64,000 bases of DNA from CAG-390 sp045636385 (GTDB taxonomy: Bacteria > Bacillota > Clostridia > Oscillospirales > CAG-272), in NCBI GenBank assembly GCA_045636385.1, contig JAZTXK010000055.1:1-64000 (forward strand). The letters run 5' to 3'. The notes below the pieces were generated by a model that did no database searches, was not told where the DNA came from, and saw nothing but the letters and a program-made list of their open reading frames with translations. The translations under genes and the position numbers were made by a program. The number at the start of each line of letters is the position of its first letter. Position 1 is the stretch's first letter. Of this stretch, positions 33,924-43,345 are shown piece after piece.

Positions 33924-35132
33924 ATGTTCAAAGCTACTATAACCGCGATGCAGAGAGGCATCATTATTCTCCTCACACTCCTGCTCTGTCTGCCGCTTGC
34001 GGCGTGTACGAAGGAGCCGCCCGCGCCCGCGATACATACGACGAGCGTATTGCGCTCGGGGTCGACAAGTATGTTCGAATACGGCAATTTCGTTTATTTT
34101 TCGCGCGGAGAGATATTCAGATACAATACCGTGACAGGCGAGCTGACAAGTGCTTGTCTTGATGCCGAATGTGACGGAAAGTGCCCGCTTCACGGCGGTA
34201 TGACGCGAATAGGTATGATCGAGGACGGAAAGATGTATTTTTACTCATTTGCCGCGTTCACGCACGAGATCAATTTAGGCTATCAGGATCTGATCTCGGG
34301 CAGAGTAACTGTTCTTGAGACGCTCAGCCAATACGAGATGACGAATGATCTGACCTTTGTCAATAACGGATATTTCTACTATTACGCCGGTATTTTGAAG
34401 GACGGCGGCGATGAGAAAAATTATGAGGATTACGAATCCCGCCTCTGCCGTATTCCCGTGACGGGCGGTGAACGCGAGGTGCTTGAAACTCCGAAGGGTT
34501 ATCCGCTGTTCATAATTGACGGTAAGCTCATTTTGAACGGAAGCACGGTTTCTGTTTATGACCTTGATACCAAGCTTGAAAAGGTCGTGTGGAACTATTC
34601 CGCGGACGGATTCACCAACGTGGGGGATGTTTCGTACGTCGGCGGAAGGCTTTATATGATTGCTAAAGTTCCCGCGGGGAACGCGGAAACGGTTTTTGAC
34701 CAATACAAGAAGGTGGAATATGCGAAAAATACCTTCCTCGTTTCGGTCGATATTTCGACGGGCGAGTGGTCGAAGGTCACGGAGGAGCCCGTGGAATCAT
34801 ATACTCTGACCGATGACAGAGTGTATTATTTCCCGAGCGAGGTGCGCCATCTCTACGTTCCCGAGAACTATGAAAAGCGGCTTGAAGATATCTGTGTTTC
34901 ATTCATCGGCGCAACGCTTTATTCGAGAAAGCTTGACGGTAGCGATCCGAGGAACGAATACACTAACAAAAACTTCTATACCTGCTACGATTATACAGTT
35001 ATCGACGGCAAACTTTACGGTATCGTCAGCTTTTTTGACGAAGCCAAGAAAAAAAGTTCTGATTCGGGCTTTGCAGCCATTGACCTTGTAAACGGTACGG
35101 TCATCGGCACTTATGACGTGAGAAGAAAATGA
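33924..35132 (+). CDS. extracytoplasmic lipoprotein, propeller-like
   Basis: 402 residues. A lipoprotein signal ends in LAAC (Cys near 28), followed by a Pro/Ala-rich linker. The rest is rich in short beta strands ending in aromatic-Gly turns (FVYFSRG, KMYFYS, GYFYYYAG, GRLYMIAK, RVYYFPS), as in DUF5050-like or propeller proteins. It starts 16 bases after copy 1 of the InlB-repeat gene and overlaps the permease gene by ATGA, so it probably works with the permease. Confidence 0.7.
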   Translation: MFKATITAMQRGIIILLTLLLCLPLAACTKEPPAPAIHTTSVLRSGSTSMFEYGNFVYFSRGEIFRYNTVTGELTSACLDAECDGKCPLHGGMTRIGMIEDGKMYFYSFAAFTHEINLGYQDLISGRVTVLETLSQYEMTNDLTFVNNGYFYYYAGILKDGGDEKNYEDYESRLCRIPVTGGEREVLETPKGYPLFIIDGKLILNGSTVSVYDLDTKLEKVVWNYSADGFTNVGDVSYVGGRLYMIAKVPAGNAETVFDQYKKVEYAKNTFLVSVDISTGEWSKVTEEPVESYTLTDDRVYYFPSEVRHLYVPENYEKRLEDICVSFIGATLYSRKLDGSDPRNEYTNKNFYTCYDYTVIDGKLYGIVSFFDEAKKKSSDSGFAAIDLVNGTVIGTYDVRRK

Positions 35133-37426
35133 GACTTTACCTATGCGAGCTGTATAAGCTTGTATCCGTGCGGGCGATTGCGGTGCTGTTGGTAATACTT
35201 TTGGCGGCGAATTTTGCTCTGACTTGTATTACCTCGCGCCCTCCCGCCGTCGAGATCGCGGCAAGGAAAGTATATTCGCTTTATCTTGACGATCCCGAGT
35301 CATTGAGGGAATATAGGGAACAGCTTGAAGCGGATTTTTTTCTGCATCTGCGCGATGATGAATTTGAGGTGCCGTCCACATATATTGACGGCGCGGACGA
35401 TATGTCGGTGCTCAACAAGGTTATTGAGCGCGCGGAATATATTGCGAGTTACCGTGAAGATACCGAAAAGCTTGCCGCAAACGCAGAAAAACGCGCACGG
35501 GAGCTCGGTTATTTCGGATATTCCGAGGAGAGCTTGTACGTCCGCGAACAGCTTGAGCTTGCGCATGTCTACGGCGATCTCGCATCCGTCCTTGACGGAG
35601 AGAGCCAGTACGCCTATGGCTATGACGCATATTTTGAAAACTCGCACGTTTGCTTTTTCGTGATGATATGGCTGATGCTTGCCGTTTCCTTTATCTTCCG
35701 TAACGATGGCGTTTGCGGCTTCGGAAGCATTATGCGGACGGTGAAGCGCGGTCGGCTTGAATCTGCCTTGGCGAAGCTCGCGGTGACGGTTACCGTTTCG
35801 GTTGTAGCCACGCTTCTGTTTCTCGCAACGACGCTTCTTGCCGTCGGTATATCGGGGGGCGGATTTTCATCCGCAGCTGCGCCGATTCAGCTTTTGCCTG
35901 ATTACGCAAAAGTTCCCCTGAATGTGTCGGTTCTCGGTTATCTTGTTATTCAAACGGTATTCAGACTTCTCGCCGCGGCGGTTTTTGCGGTTTTTGCCGC
36001 GCTTATCGCCTCGCTCGGATTCAATTACGTTTTCTGCTTCGGCTTCGGCGCGGTCTTCGCCGCCGCGAATTACTTCCTTTTTGCGCGTAGGTACGTTGGT
36101 ACCGTGCCGCCGATCAAGTACCTCAATATCGCATCCGCGGCAGAAGGCGTTGAGCTCTTTTCTTTTCACAGAGCTATCGATCTTTTCGGGGGAAATGTAG
36201 CCTATCCCGTTGCGTTCGCAGTAATTTCCGCGGTGACTTTCATTCTGCTTGCGGTGCTTTGTGCATTTTTCTATTGTAAGAATTTAAGAGTACCGAAGGC
36301 GGTATTTGTTAAAAGATCCGTGCGTTCATCGGGCAAAAAGAAAGTAAAGGTCGAGCTGCGTGAATTCCCGTTGCTTCCGCTATGGGCTTACGAGCTGAGA
36401 AAAAACAGATTTATTCCGCTTTCTCTGCTTGCACTTGCGTTGCTTTTGGTGAATTGCGGATTCGTTCGGGCATCCGTTGGAGACGGCAAGATCTACGGCG
36501 AGGCGATCTACTACGGCTATATTTCGGACATCAAGGAGCTGTCTCCCGAGCAAAGGAGAGCGTATCTCGCCGAGGAGCGTGCATCGCTTGAAGCAGTATT
36601 TGAAGAATATGCGTCTATCACCGAAGCCTTTGAGGCGGGTGGGATCGTATATGAGGAATACAGCGCGTTTTTGCAGGAATATTACTCCGCCCGCGACCGC
36701 GAGAGAGTGCTTGGCGACGTGGAGAAATACTCCGATTACGTTGACCGCAAGGGCTGTGAGATCATTTACAGTACGGGCTACGAACGGTTCTTTTCTCTTG
36801 GAACCGATTGGTTCCTGTTCGCGGTGTTGGTCTTTCTTCCGATAGGAATTTTCACACTCGAATACCGTTCGGGTAACTGCGCGCAGATTATCAAAACGGC
36901 TAAAAAGGGAAGAAGAGAGACATTTTTCTCAAAGCTTTTGCCATACTGTGCCCTCGGCGCGCTTTTGGGCGGGATTTTTCGCGGTGCGGGAATGATCGTT
37001 ACGGCAATGAGCTACGAGCTGTCGGACTTTCACGCTTCGCTGTGCGCGATCCGTAATTTTGAATCGGTTCCCGTCGGCATTACCATAGGCGAATATCTGA
37101 TCGCGGATATTATTTGCTCAAGCCTTGCGGGGATGATGACGGCGGGTGCGGTGTGTCTGATCTCGTGCCTTTTGAAAAAGACCTTGCATTGTCTCGGTGC
37201 GGTGGGAATTCTCCTTGCCCTGCCCGCGCTTTTGAGCGACAGCGGATTTGCGCTCGTTAATTTGAACGCACCCGACTCTGTCTTCAATACCTTGTGTAAG
37301 CGCGGCGCGTCGGCTTTTCCGATGCTTTTGGTATTTCATATTGTTTTACTGTCAATCTTTACGTTGTTCTCGTACTCGATTTATGCGGGCAACAAAATTC
37401 CCGGAAAGGAGAAGCGTTATGGATAA
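35129..37426 (+). CDS. large ABC-2-like membrane permease, no cognate ATPase
   Basis: 765 residues in two similar halves. Each half has a first helix, then a charged extracytoplasmic stretch of about 110 residues (about 35-175 and 440-560), then a block of about five helices. This two-halved pattern and the RTVKRGRLESALAKL / KTAKKGRRETFFSKL segments after the second helix of each half match ABC-2-type permeases of lantibiotic-immunity style, here fused in tandem. No ATP-binding gene is in this cluster, which is unusual. It overlaps the upstream lipoprotein by 4 bases and the next gene by 8. Confidence 0.7.
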   Translation: MRLYLCELYKLVSVRAIAVLLVILLAANFALTCITSRPPAVEIAARKVYSLYLDDPESLREYREQLEADFFLHLRDDEFEVPSTYIDGADDMSVLNKVIERAEYIASYREDTEKLAANAEKRARELGYFGYSEESLYVREQLELAHVYGDLASVLDGESQYAYGYDAYFENSHVCFFVMIWLMLAVSFIFRNDGVCGFGSIMRTVKRGRLESALAKLAVTVTVSVVATLLFLATTLLAVGISGGGFSSAAAPIQLLPDYAKVPLNVSVLGYLVIQTVFRLLAAAVFAVFAALIASLGFNYVFCFGFGAVFAAANYFLFARRYVGTVPPIKYLNIASAAEGVELFSFHRAIDLFGGNVAYPVAFAVISAVTFILLAVLCAFFYCKNLRVPKAVFVKRSVRSSGKKKVKVELREFPLLPLWAYELRKNRFIPLSLLALALLLVNCGFVRASVGDGKIYGEAIYYGYISDIKELSPEQRRAYLAEERASLEAVFEEYASITEAFEAGGIVYEEYSAFLQEYYSARDRERVLGDVEKYSDYVDRKGCEIIYSTGYERFFSLGTDWFLFAVLVFLPIGIFTLEYRSGNCAQIIKTAKKGRRETFFSKLLPYCALGALLGGIFRGAGMIVTAMSYELSDFHASLCAIRNFESVPVGITIGEYLIADIICSSLAGMMTAGAVCLISCLLKKTLHCLGAVGILLALPALLSDSGFALVNLNAPDSVFNTLCKRGASAFPMLLVFHIVLLSIFTLFSYSIYAGNKIPGKEKRYG

Positions 37427-37625
37427 CAAATCAAACGTACTTCGGCTTATCGGAAATATTCTCGATTCCGAGATCTCATCCGGCGTGACACCGGATATGG
37501 AATTTATACGCAAAAGCGTTTCGACGATCGAGGAGCATTTCCCTCAGCTGTCTAAGGATGAACTCGAAGCTATCCTCAAAGAAATTCTTGAAGATAAACG
37601 GGGAGATGGGTGCAGCCATGACTAA
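37419..37625 (+). CDS. small hypothetical protein, 68 aa
   Basis: 68 residues with charged helices, no signal or membrane segment. It starts within the end of the permease gene behind GGAAAGGAG and ends within the start of the next gene (8-base overlaps at both ends), so it is part of the operon. The sequence HFPQLSKDELEAILKEIL is helical. No family recognised. Confidence 0.65.
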   Translation: MDNKSNVLRLIGNILDSEISSGVTPDMEFIRKSVSTIEEHFPQLSKDELEAILKEILEDKRGDGCSHD

Positions 37626-38739
37626 AAAGGAAAGAAAAAGACTTCTTATCGGTACGCTTATTATGGCTTTGGTCTTCTTTTCCGTTGCTATGATCGGCTG
37701 GACGCAGAATGAGTTTGTGATAAACTACTTTTACGGCTTTGACGGAAAATATGAGACCGTCATAGTCAAAAAGGGATATCAGAAAAAGCCGCTCGAGCCG
37801 GGGCGGTACGGGCACGTTTTTGACGGTTGGTATTATCTCGATAAGCAGGGGAATGAGGTTCTGTTTGATTTTGAATCCGAGCGCGTGACGAGGAATCTTG
37901 ATCTGACTGCGCATTGGAAGCCCTTCGAGACCGAAATACTGTTCATCCTTCCCGACGGTCACGGCGAATGTGAAGTTGAGAGTATGATGGTAGCGTACGG
38001 CTCGGAATATACTCTGCCCGAAGCCGAGCGAAAAGGATATTATTTTGTCGGCTGGGAGTTCTTGACGGGAGTTTTTATTACCGACGGCGTATGGAACAAT
38101 CCCAAAGCCACCGTTGCGCTCTATGCCCGTTGGAGCGAATTTAAGCCGGGGCAGACCTATTTTCTCGGTCAATATGAGCAGAATAGGCCGATATACGATA
38201 AAGGAGAGTTGATTGGCTGGGAGACGGAGCCGCTTGAGTGGATTCCGATTGAGGAAGAGGACGGTAAATATCTTATGGTGACTAAATACATCATCGACGC
38301 CAAGGCTCTTGATTCGGAAAAAGTATACAAAAGCTGGGCTGATTGTGAGCTCCGCGAGTGGCTCAACGGTGAATTCATCAATAAGGCCTTCAGCGAGGAA
38401 GAGAGGTCTATGCTCTGTGGATACTACGATGAAAAGCTCGGCACGACGGATAAGGTGTTTTTGCTTTCTCGTCAGGAGGTAAGATCCATAATCGGAAGCG
38501 ACAGATTCGGCTCCGGAACGAAGTACGCCAAGCATATGGGATGCGAGAATCCAAGTTCGGTTTCAATTATAAGCCATAACGGCGAAACTTATTATTGCTA
38601 CGGCTGGACACTGCGTTCATTCGAGAACTACCGTAATTATTATATCTGCGGCGGTTCTGAAGGGACTTTGAGAGCTCATCAGGTCTACGGCATGCGCCCT
38701 GCGATATGGGTGGACGCATCAAAGCTTGGGGGAAGATAA
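37618..38739 (+). CDS. membrane-anchored InlB-repeat / DUF6273 protein, copy 2
   Basis: 373 residues with the same plan as the gene at 32816: membrane helix (about 8-28), InlB B repeat (about 33-105), a second repeat (about 110-172; YYFVGWEF...LYARWSE), then DUF6273 (about 176-370) with TYFLGQYEQ, LEWIPI, ELREWLN, DKVFLLS and GMRPAIWV. About the first 105 codons are close to identical at DNA level with copy 1, while the C-terminal domains have drifted. It ends with a strong terminator. Confidence 0.8.
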   Translation: MTKKERKRLLIGTLIMALVFFSVAMIGWTQNEFVINYFYGFDGKYETVIVKKGYQKKPLEPGRYGHVFDGWYYLDKQGNEVLFDFESERVTRNLDLTAHWKPFETEILFILPDGHGECEVESMMVAYGSEYTLPEAERKGYYFVGWEFLTGVFITDGVWNNPKATVALYARWSEFKPGQTYFLGQYEQNRPIYDKGELIGWETEPLEWIPIEEEDGKYLMVTKYIIDAKALDSEKVYKSWADCELREWLNGEFINKAFSEEERSMLCGYYDEKLGTTDKVFLLSRQEVRSIIGSDRFGSGTKYAKHMGCENPSSVSIISHNGETYYCYGWTLRSFENYRNYYICGGSEGTLRAHQVYGMRPAIWVDASKLGGR

Positions 38740-38743
38740 TAAG

Positions 38744-38781
38744 AAAAGAGCATTGTCTGTTTTATCGACAATGCTCTTTTT
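38744..38781 (+). terminator. terminator of InlB-repeat cluster
   Basis: Perfect stem AAAAGAGCATTGTC / GACAATGCTCTTTT followed by T residues, 5 bases after the stop. Confidence 0.9.
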
Positions 38782-38813
38782 GATGAAAAAATAAAAAATA
38801 TTCCAAATAGCTA

Positions 38814-38842
38814 TTGACAAACCGCATTTTGTGTTGTATAAT
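38814..38842 (+). promoter_or_regulatory. promoter of PadR operon
   Basis: TTGACA (38814-38819), 17-base spacer, TATAAT (38837-38842). Between it and the gene, ATGCAT-type half sites (ATAATGCATAGATAAT and CAATGCATTGATAAT) repeat about 29 bases apart and may bind PadR. Confidence 0.75.
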
Positions 38843-38896
38843 AATGCATAGATAATCGAGGCATCGAAAATCAATGCATTGATAATGGAGGGTAAA

Positions 38897-39229
38897 ATGA
38901 AAATCAGCAAAGAATTATTGAAGGGAACGACCGGTCTTGTCGTTCTCAGCGTTATTGCCGAGCAGGATATGTACGGATATCAGATCACACAGACTGTTAA
39001 GGCACGTTCGGATTCCGCGCTCGTGCTCAATGAGGGAACACTTTATCCTATTCTTCATTCGTTTGAGAAGAGCGGATATCTGACTTCCTACAAAAACGGC
39101 GCAGAGGGAGGACGTGAACGCAAGTATTATAAGATCACAACTGCGGGAAAGCTTTTTCTGCAAACGCACCTTGAGGAATGGAGCTATTTTACTTCCGTCG
39201 TGAACAAGGTGCTTGCGGGGGAAAACTGA
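38897..39229 (+). CDS. PadR-family transcriptional regulator
   Basis: 110 residues, the short PadR form. It has the conserved LKGTTGLVVLSVIAEQDMYGYQI opening region, the ALVLNEGTLYPILHSFEKSGYL recognition region and a wing with GGRERKYYKIT. The start follows GGAGGG. Next to it are a HAAS-type protein and a membrane protein, a standard grouping in which PadR represses its own operon, often in response to envelope stress or antibiotics. Confidence 0.9.
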   Translation: MKISKELLKGTTGLVVLSVIAEQDMYGYQITQTVKARSDSALVLNEGTLYPILHSFEKSGYLTSYKNGAEGGRERKYYKITTAGKLFLQTHLEEWSYFTSVVNKVLAGEN

Positions 39230-39230
39230 T

Positions 39231-40178
39231 ATGGACGGAAACGAATTTGACGTCAATCGCGAGATTGATTATTTTGTCAGAAACGTATGCGGCGGCATAC
39301 GCTCCAAGAATAAGAGAGAAGCGGCGAGAGAAGAGATTCGCGAACATTTTGAGGATGCGATTTACAGCAAGACTTTGCGCGGAATGAGTCCCGAGAAGGC
39401 TTTTCGCGAGGCTTGTGAAGATTTTGGCGATCCGAGTAAGGTCAAGGTTATGCTTGCACTTTCAAACAATAGATTGTCGCCTGAATTTTTCAATGAAATT
39501 ATACTTTTCCTTGCCAGAGCTTTTTTAGCTTACATCGTGTATTATTGGGTTCGCGGATTGGTATTTCTCGCGAGTGCCGATTTTGTTTGGTATTACTACA
39601 TTCCCGGAATTCTCGTTCTGTTCGGATTTCAGCCGTTCAGATATTTGGGGCTCTTCTGCTCGCGGTTGAAATTCATCGCAAAGCTCAAAAAGTTTGCTAA
39701 AGAGAAAAACTGCAAGATTGAGCTTTTGAGCGACCCGATTCTTTCGCTTTTCAAAAGCTCAGATATATGCGATATTGTGATGAAGGCAAACGGCGAGTGC
39801 GTTTGTATCAAGCTTTTGACGTTCCCGAAAAGAACCGAATCCTTGAGATTCCTTGACGAAACCTTGTATTCGGTGACAACGCTACATTCGACGGGTACTC
39901 GGTTTGTAAACAGGAACCCGCATATGACGATGAATCAAGTTGTAACGCCGAATCTTGGATTTACCACCGCGAAGCTTCGCGCGTATTCCTTCTGTTTACC
40001 GCTCGAGCTCGAGGAAGAAGGCAATATCAAAAAAGTTATGATCGTAGACAGACTGCCGAGAGAAATGACTTACGTCAAGGGCAGCGGGATCGAATACGTT
40101 GACCTCGGAGCTTCGGTTTTTGGATTCAGCGTTCACTCTGTTAAGTCTTTTTTGAAGACGCTTAAAGGAGAAAATTAA
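39231..40178 (+). CDS. HAAS/permease-prefix domain membrane protein
   Basis: 315 residues. The N-terminal 90 residues match the HAAS or permease-prefix helical domain found beside PadR genes (AREEIREHFEDAI, GMSPEKAFREACEDFGDP). Two membrane helices follow (about 100-145), then a soluble domain with mixed strands (about 160-310). The start is one base after the PadR stop, behind GGGGGAAAA. The C-terminal domain is not recognised; it contains ICDIVMKANGECVCIKLL, reminiscent of a small restriction-endonuclease-like or NERD-like strand pair, but this is weak. Confidence 0.75.
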   Translation: MDGNEFDVNREIDYFVRNVCGGIRSKNKREAAREEIREHFEDAIYSKTLRGMSPEKAFREACEDFGDPSKVKVMLALSNNRLSPEFFNEIILFLARAFLAYIVYYWVRGLVFLASADFVWYYYIPGILVLFGFQPFRYLGLFCSRLKFIAKLKKFAKEKNCKIELLSDPILSLFKSSDICDIVMKANGECVCIKLLTFPKRTESLRFLDETLYSVTTLHSTGTRFVNRNPHMTMNQVVTPNLGFTTAKLRAYSFCLPLELEEEGNIKKVMIVDRLPREMTYVKGSGIEYVDLGASVFGFSVHSVKSFLKTLKGEN

Positions 40179-40179
40179 G

Positions 40180-40785
40180 ATGAGCAGACCAAAGATAGCA
40201 ACCTTTTTAAAGGAATTTATTATTGTAAACGCAATTCTGTTCGGTGCATACCTTGCAATAACTACGGTAGTCAGTATGTTTTTCGGTCAAGCAATGCTTG
40301 ACTTCGGAATGTCTACCGCGACGGGTGAAAAGCCGAACATCGTTCTTACGATCTTTTATACACTTTTACAGTTAGCGGTATTTTTCGGTTTTTATGCATT
40401 TTCTATGTTCAGATTTGAAAAAGACAGCGAAGAGAAGAGAGTTTTTCTCACCGAAATCGGCGCGGAAAGATTCGATATCGCGGAGTTTTCAAAGAAATAT
40501 TTTATCGCGCGGGGAAAATATATGCTGATCTATTTTTCGGCAATCGTGGGAATTGTATCATTTACAAGATTGATCGGTATTCCGCTTGTGTCGATGCTTA
40601 TACTTCCGCAGAGTATGCTTCCGAGCGTGCTGTTGTCCGTATTCGGTGTTACCGCCGGCTCTATGAGCTTTATACTGTTTCTTGTTACGGTCATCGTAAA
40701 CGTGGTGCTCTACTTTGTTTATCAAAGATACGTTTGCGCGAAGGTCTACGAAAAGTGGGCGGACGGAAGACTCAGAGTTAACTGA
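40180..40785 (+). CDS. hypothetical membrane protein in PadR operon
   Basis: 201 residues with four to five membrane helices (about 10-40, 62-85, 118-140, 155-180) and a charged loop (FRFEKDSEEKRVFL) between the second and third. It starts one base after the previous stop, so the three genes form one operon. No family recognised. Confidence 0.7.
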   Translation: MSRPKIATFLKEFIIVNAILFGAYLAITTVVSMFFGQAMLDFGMSTATGEKPNIVLTIFYTLLQLAVFFGFYAFSMFRFEKDSEEKRVFLTEIGAERFDIAEFSKKYFIARGKYMLIYFSAIVGIVSFTRLIGIPLVSMLILPQSMLPSVLLSVFGVTAGSMSFILFLVTVIVNVVLYFVYQRYVCAKVYEKWADGRLRVN

Positions 40786-40791
40786 AAAAAC

Positions 40792-40816
40792 GGGAACCGG
40801 CTTGAAGTCGGTTCCC
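40792..40816. terminator. bidirectional terminator between PadR operon and aminotransferase gene
   Basis: Stem GGGAACCG-C / G-CGGTTCCC; TATTTTTTAA follows on the plus strand and GTTTTTTC on the minus strand. It serves both convergent genes. Confidence 0.85.
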
Positions 40817-40823
40817 ATATTTT

Positions 40824-41666
40824 TTAATTATCCGTCGCCTCGGTGAATTCCTTGAGGGCGATGTCTTGGAGAGAGCGGAGAAGTGCGGGGGCTTTGCCGC
40901 CGACGGGTTTGCCGTCGATCTCCTCTGCGGCGAGGCAGAAGCAGCTGACGGAGGACGTCATGATCTCGTCGGCTTCCATCATTTCCTCAACCGTGAAGGC
41001 TTCCTCGCGGACGGGAATGCCGAGGATGCCGCAATAGCGGATGAGATTTGCACGCGCAATGCCGGGGAGGATGAGATTATCGGTCGGTGCGGTGCGGAAA
41101 ACGCCGTCCTTGATGATGTGCACGTTCGAATGTGCGCACTCGGTTACTCTGCCGTCGCGGTGGAGGACAGCTTCCTGCGCGCCCGCAAGCTCGGCTTTCT
41201 GCGCCGCCATAACAGAGGGAATGAGGTTGAGCGTCTTTATGTCGCAATGGAGAAAACGCGTGTCGGGCTCGGTGATGAGCTTGATCTTCTTATAAACGTC
41301 CGCGACCTTCTTCGGCGAGAGCATTACCCAGACGTTGCCGCGGCACATCTCGCCCCAAACGTGTGAGCGCTTACCGGTTCCGCGCGTTACCTGAAAATAA
41401 ACGAACTGCTCGCCGTCGTCGACCTGAGTGACGAGTCGGCTGATGAGAGAACAAAGCTCCTCTTGCGTGTGAGGGATGCCGATACCGAGCTTGTCGGCAC
41501 TTCTGTAAAGGCGCGCAACATGCTCCTCGAGCTGCCAGACGATGTGGTTGCGCGAGTAGGTCGCATCGTAAACGCCGTCGCCGAAATAACAAGCGCGGTC
41601 GAGCATGGGTACTCTCATATCCTCGATCAGCGAAATTTTGCCGTTGTAATAAGCCAGATCTTTCAT
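40824..41666 (-). CDS. dat: class IV aminotransferase, D-amino-acid transaminase-like
   Basis: 280 residues, family length. The PLP Lys is in CDIKTLNLIPSVMA (about 143-156), the pattern of D-alanine transaminases. Also present are FGDGVYDA (about 28), the Glu/Ser pair in ECAHSN (about 176) and the phosphate loop LPGIARANLI (about 201). It would interconvert D-alanine and D-glutamate for peptidoglycan. Branched-chain aminotransferase or ADC lyase are less likely alternatives from motif details. Single gene between two terminators. Confidence 0.8.
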   Translation of the reverse strand: MKDLAYYNGKISLIEDMRVPMLDRACYFGDGVYDATYSRNHIVWQLEEHVARLYRSADKLGIGIPHTQEELCSLISRLVTQVDDGEQFVYFQVTRGTGKRSHVWGEMCRGNVWVMLSPKKVADVYKKIKLITEPDTRFLHCDIKTLNLIPSVMAAQKAELAGAQEAVLHRDGRVTECAHSNVHIIKDGVFRTAPTDNLILPGIARANLIRYCGILGIPVREEAFTVEEMMEADEIMTSSVSCFCLAAEEIDGKPVGGKAPALLRSLQDIALKEFTEATDN

Positions 41667-41782
41667 TATTTGCCTCCGATATATGTAAGGGGATGGATTT
41701 CTATATTAAGTATAGCACTATTCGGGGGAAATGTCAAGCGAAAATAAAAAACTCCGAAAAGGTGTTGATAAATCAGTTATAA

Positions 41783-41817
41783 AAATAACCGCCACAGTTA
41801 GTTCGTGGCGGTTATTT
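41783..41817 (-). terminator. terminator after 151-aa membrane protein gene
   Basis: Perfect stem AAATAACCGCCAC / GTGGCGGTTATTT ending at the stop codon, T-rich on the minus strand. Confidence 0.8.
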
Positions 41818-41820
41818 AAA

Positions 41821-42276
41821 TTAATTTGAAACTTTACGGTACAGTTCGATAAATTTTCCTGCAGGTATCAGTGTTTCGGGTTTGGATAAGTAAATGCCAC
41901 CGTCATCGCCATCTTTTAGTTCACGGATCGGACCGGTATACTCAAAAAAGAAATATTCATAATTACGATTGATATCTAAAGACCAACGGTAGACGTTGAA
42001 GTTTTCTCTGACCTCGTATAATTCGCCTTTTATAAATGAATAAGCAATATTATTCGCATTAATGGTATCGTATTTCTGATATTTTGTTTCAATTCCGTCA
42101 ACTACTATTGTTTCATAATACTCATAATTGTTGTGATGTCCGAGTTGATCTGCATATAAAGGAAAACACATCAACACAAAGATGAATACAAGTATAATGA
42201 TGATAGTGCTGATTATGGAATAACCAATATACCGTAATGTTTTACCCCTGCGTGAAGTGATAGTGTTGACATTCAT
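41821..42276 (-). CDS. hypothetical single-helix membrane protein
   Basis: 151 residues from the ATG at 42276, which follows AAAGGAG; the frame upstream to 42402 lacks a ribosome site. One membrane helix (about 17-40), then an extracytoplasmic tail rich in Tyr and Asn. AT-rich compared with its neighbours, which may point to transfer. No family recognised. Confidence 0.65.
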   Translation of the reverse strand: MNVNTITSRRGKTLRYIGYSIISTIIIILVFIFVLMCFPLYADQLGHHNNYEYYETIVVDGIETKYQKYDTINANNIAYSFIKGELYEVRENFNVYRWSLDINRNYEYFFFEYTGPIRELKDGDDGGIYLSKPETLIPAGKFIELYRKVSN

Positions 42277-42436
42277 TTGTTTGAACTCCTTTATAATTAC
42301 CTTACTTGAAAGGGTAATATTATTTGTATTCAATATAATTATATCACACAAAGAATTTGTTGTCAATGTTTTTGTACAAAAAAATGTTATTAATTTCTGC
42401 ATATTTATTTAAAATGCACAAATCGTCTTGCCCCCA

Positions 42437-42465
42437 TTGACAAACGGGGGATTTTATTATATAAT
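42437..42465 (+). promoter_or_regulatory. promoter of split transketolase operon
   Basis: TTGACA (42437-42442), 17-base spacer, TATAAT (42460-42465), inside a CCCCC/GGGGG inverted repeat (42431-42450) that could bind a regulator. Confidence 0.8.
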
Positions 42466-42501
42466 ATAATAGTATAAAAATTTACTCTTACGGAGGAAAA
42501 A

Positions 42502-43329
42502 ATGGATAACGCAAAGCTTCAGATGCTCAAAGAAACTGCCAGAGAGATCCGTCTCGGCATTCTTGAGGGCGTACACGCAGCAGCATCGGGCCATCCCGGA
42601 GGATCGCTCTCGATCGCTGACATTATGACCTATCTCTATTTCTCGGAGATGAACGTCAACCCCGCTGATCCCAAGAACCCTGACCGCGACAGACTTGTTC
42701 TCTCGAAGGGTCACACCGCTCCCGCACTTTATGCCGCTCTTGCAGAGCGTGGCTTCTTCTCCAAGGACGAGCTTAAGAACCTCCGTCAGGTTGGTTCCTT
42801 CCTTCAGGGTCACCCCGATATGAAGGGCACTCCCGGTGTTGATATGACCACCGGTTCTCTCGGTCTCGGCGTTTCCGCTGCTTGCGGAATGGCTCTCGCA
42901 GCTAAGATCGACGGCAAGGACTACCGTACTTACGCTATCGTAGGTGACGGCGAGTCTCAGGAAGGTCAGGTTTGGGAGGCTGCTATGTTCGCCGCTCACT
43001 ACAAGCTTGACAACCTCTGCTTCATTCTCGACCTCAACGGTCTCCAGATCGACGGTAAGATCACCGAGGTTATGAACCCCACCCCCCACGACAAGAAGTT
43101 CGAAGGCTTCGGCTTCAACGTAATTCTTGCTAACGCTCACGATTTTGAGTCCATCGAGGCTGCATTCGCAAACGCTCGCGCTTGCAAGGGTAAGCCTTCG
43201 GTAATCATCGCTAACTCTGTTAAGGGTAAGGGCGTTTCCTTTATGGAAGATCAGGCAAGCTGGCACGGCTCTGCTCCCAACGACGAGCAGTATGCGCAGG
43301 CAGTTGCTGAGATCAAGGCAAGTCTTTGA
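42502..43329 (+). CDS. transketolase, N-terminal (TPP-binding) subunit
   Basis: 275 residues covering only the first part of transketolase. The thiamine diphosphate motif starts at GDGESQEGQVWEAA (about 155) and the substrate His lies in SKGHTAP (about 72). The split two-gene form is standard in many anaerobes. It transfers two-carbon ketol units between sugar phosphates, supplying pentose phosphates without the oxidative branch. Codon use is strongly biased, as for highly expressed genes. The second half follows after 16 bases. Confidence 0.93.
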   Translation: MDNAKLQMLKETAREIRLGILEGVHAAASGHPGGSLSIADIMTYLYFSEMNVNPADPKNPDRDRLVLSKGHTAPALYAALAERGFFSKDELKNLRQVGSFLQGHPDMKGTPGVDMTTGSLGLGVSAACGMALAAKIDGKDYRTYAIVGDGESQEGQVWEAAMFAAHYKLDNLCFILDLNGLQIDGKITEVMNPTPHDKKFEGFGFNVILANAHDFESIEAAFANARACKGKPSVIIANSVKGKGVSFMEDQASWHGSAPNDEQYAQAVAEIKASL

Positions 43330-43345
43330 TTAGGAGGTAGTTAAA

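Noticed and set aside
35129..37426. Large permease considered as an FtsX/MacB-type protein
   Set aside because: The helix pattern (two similar halves, each with a long loop after the first helix and then a block of five helices) and the RTVKRGR-type segments fit ABC-2 permeases; no MacB periplasmic core motif was seen.
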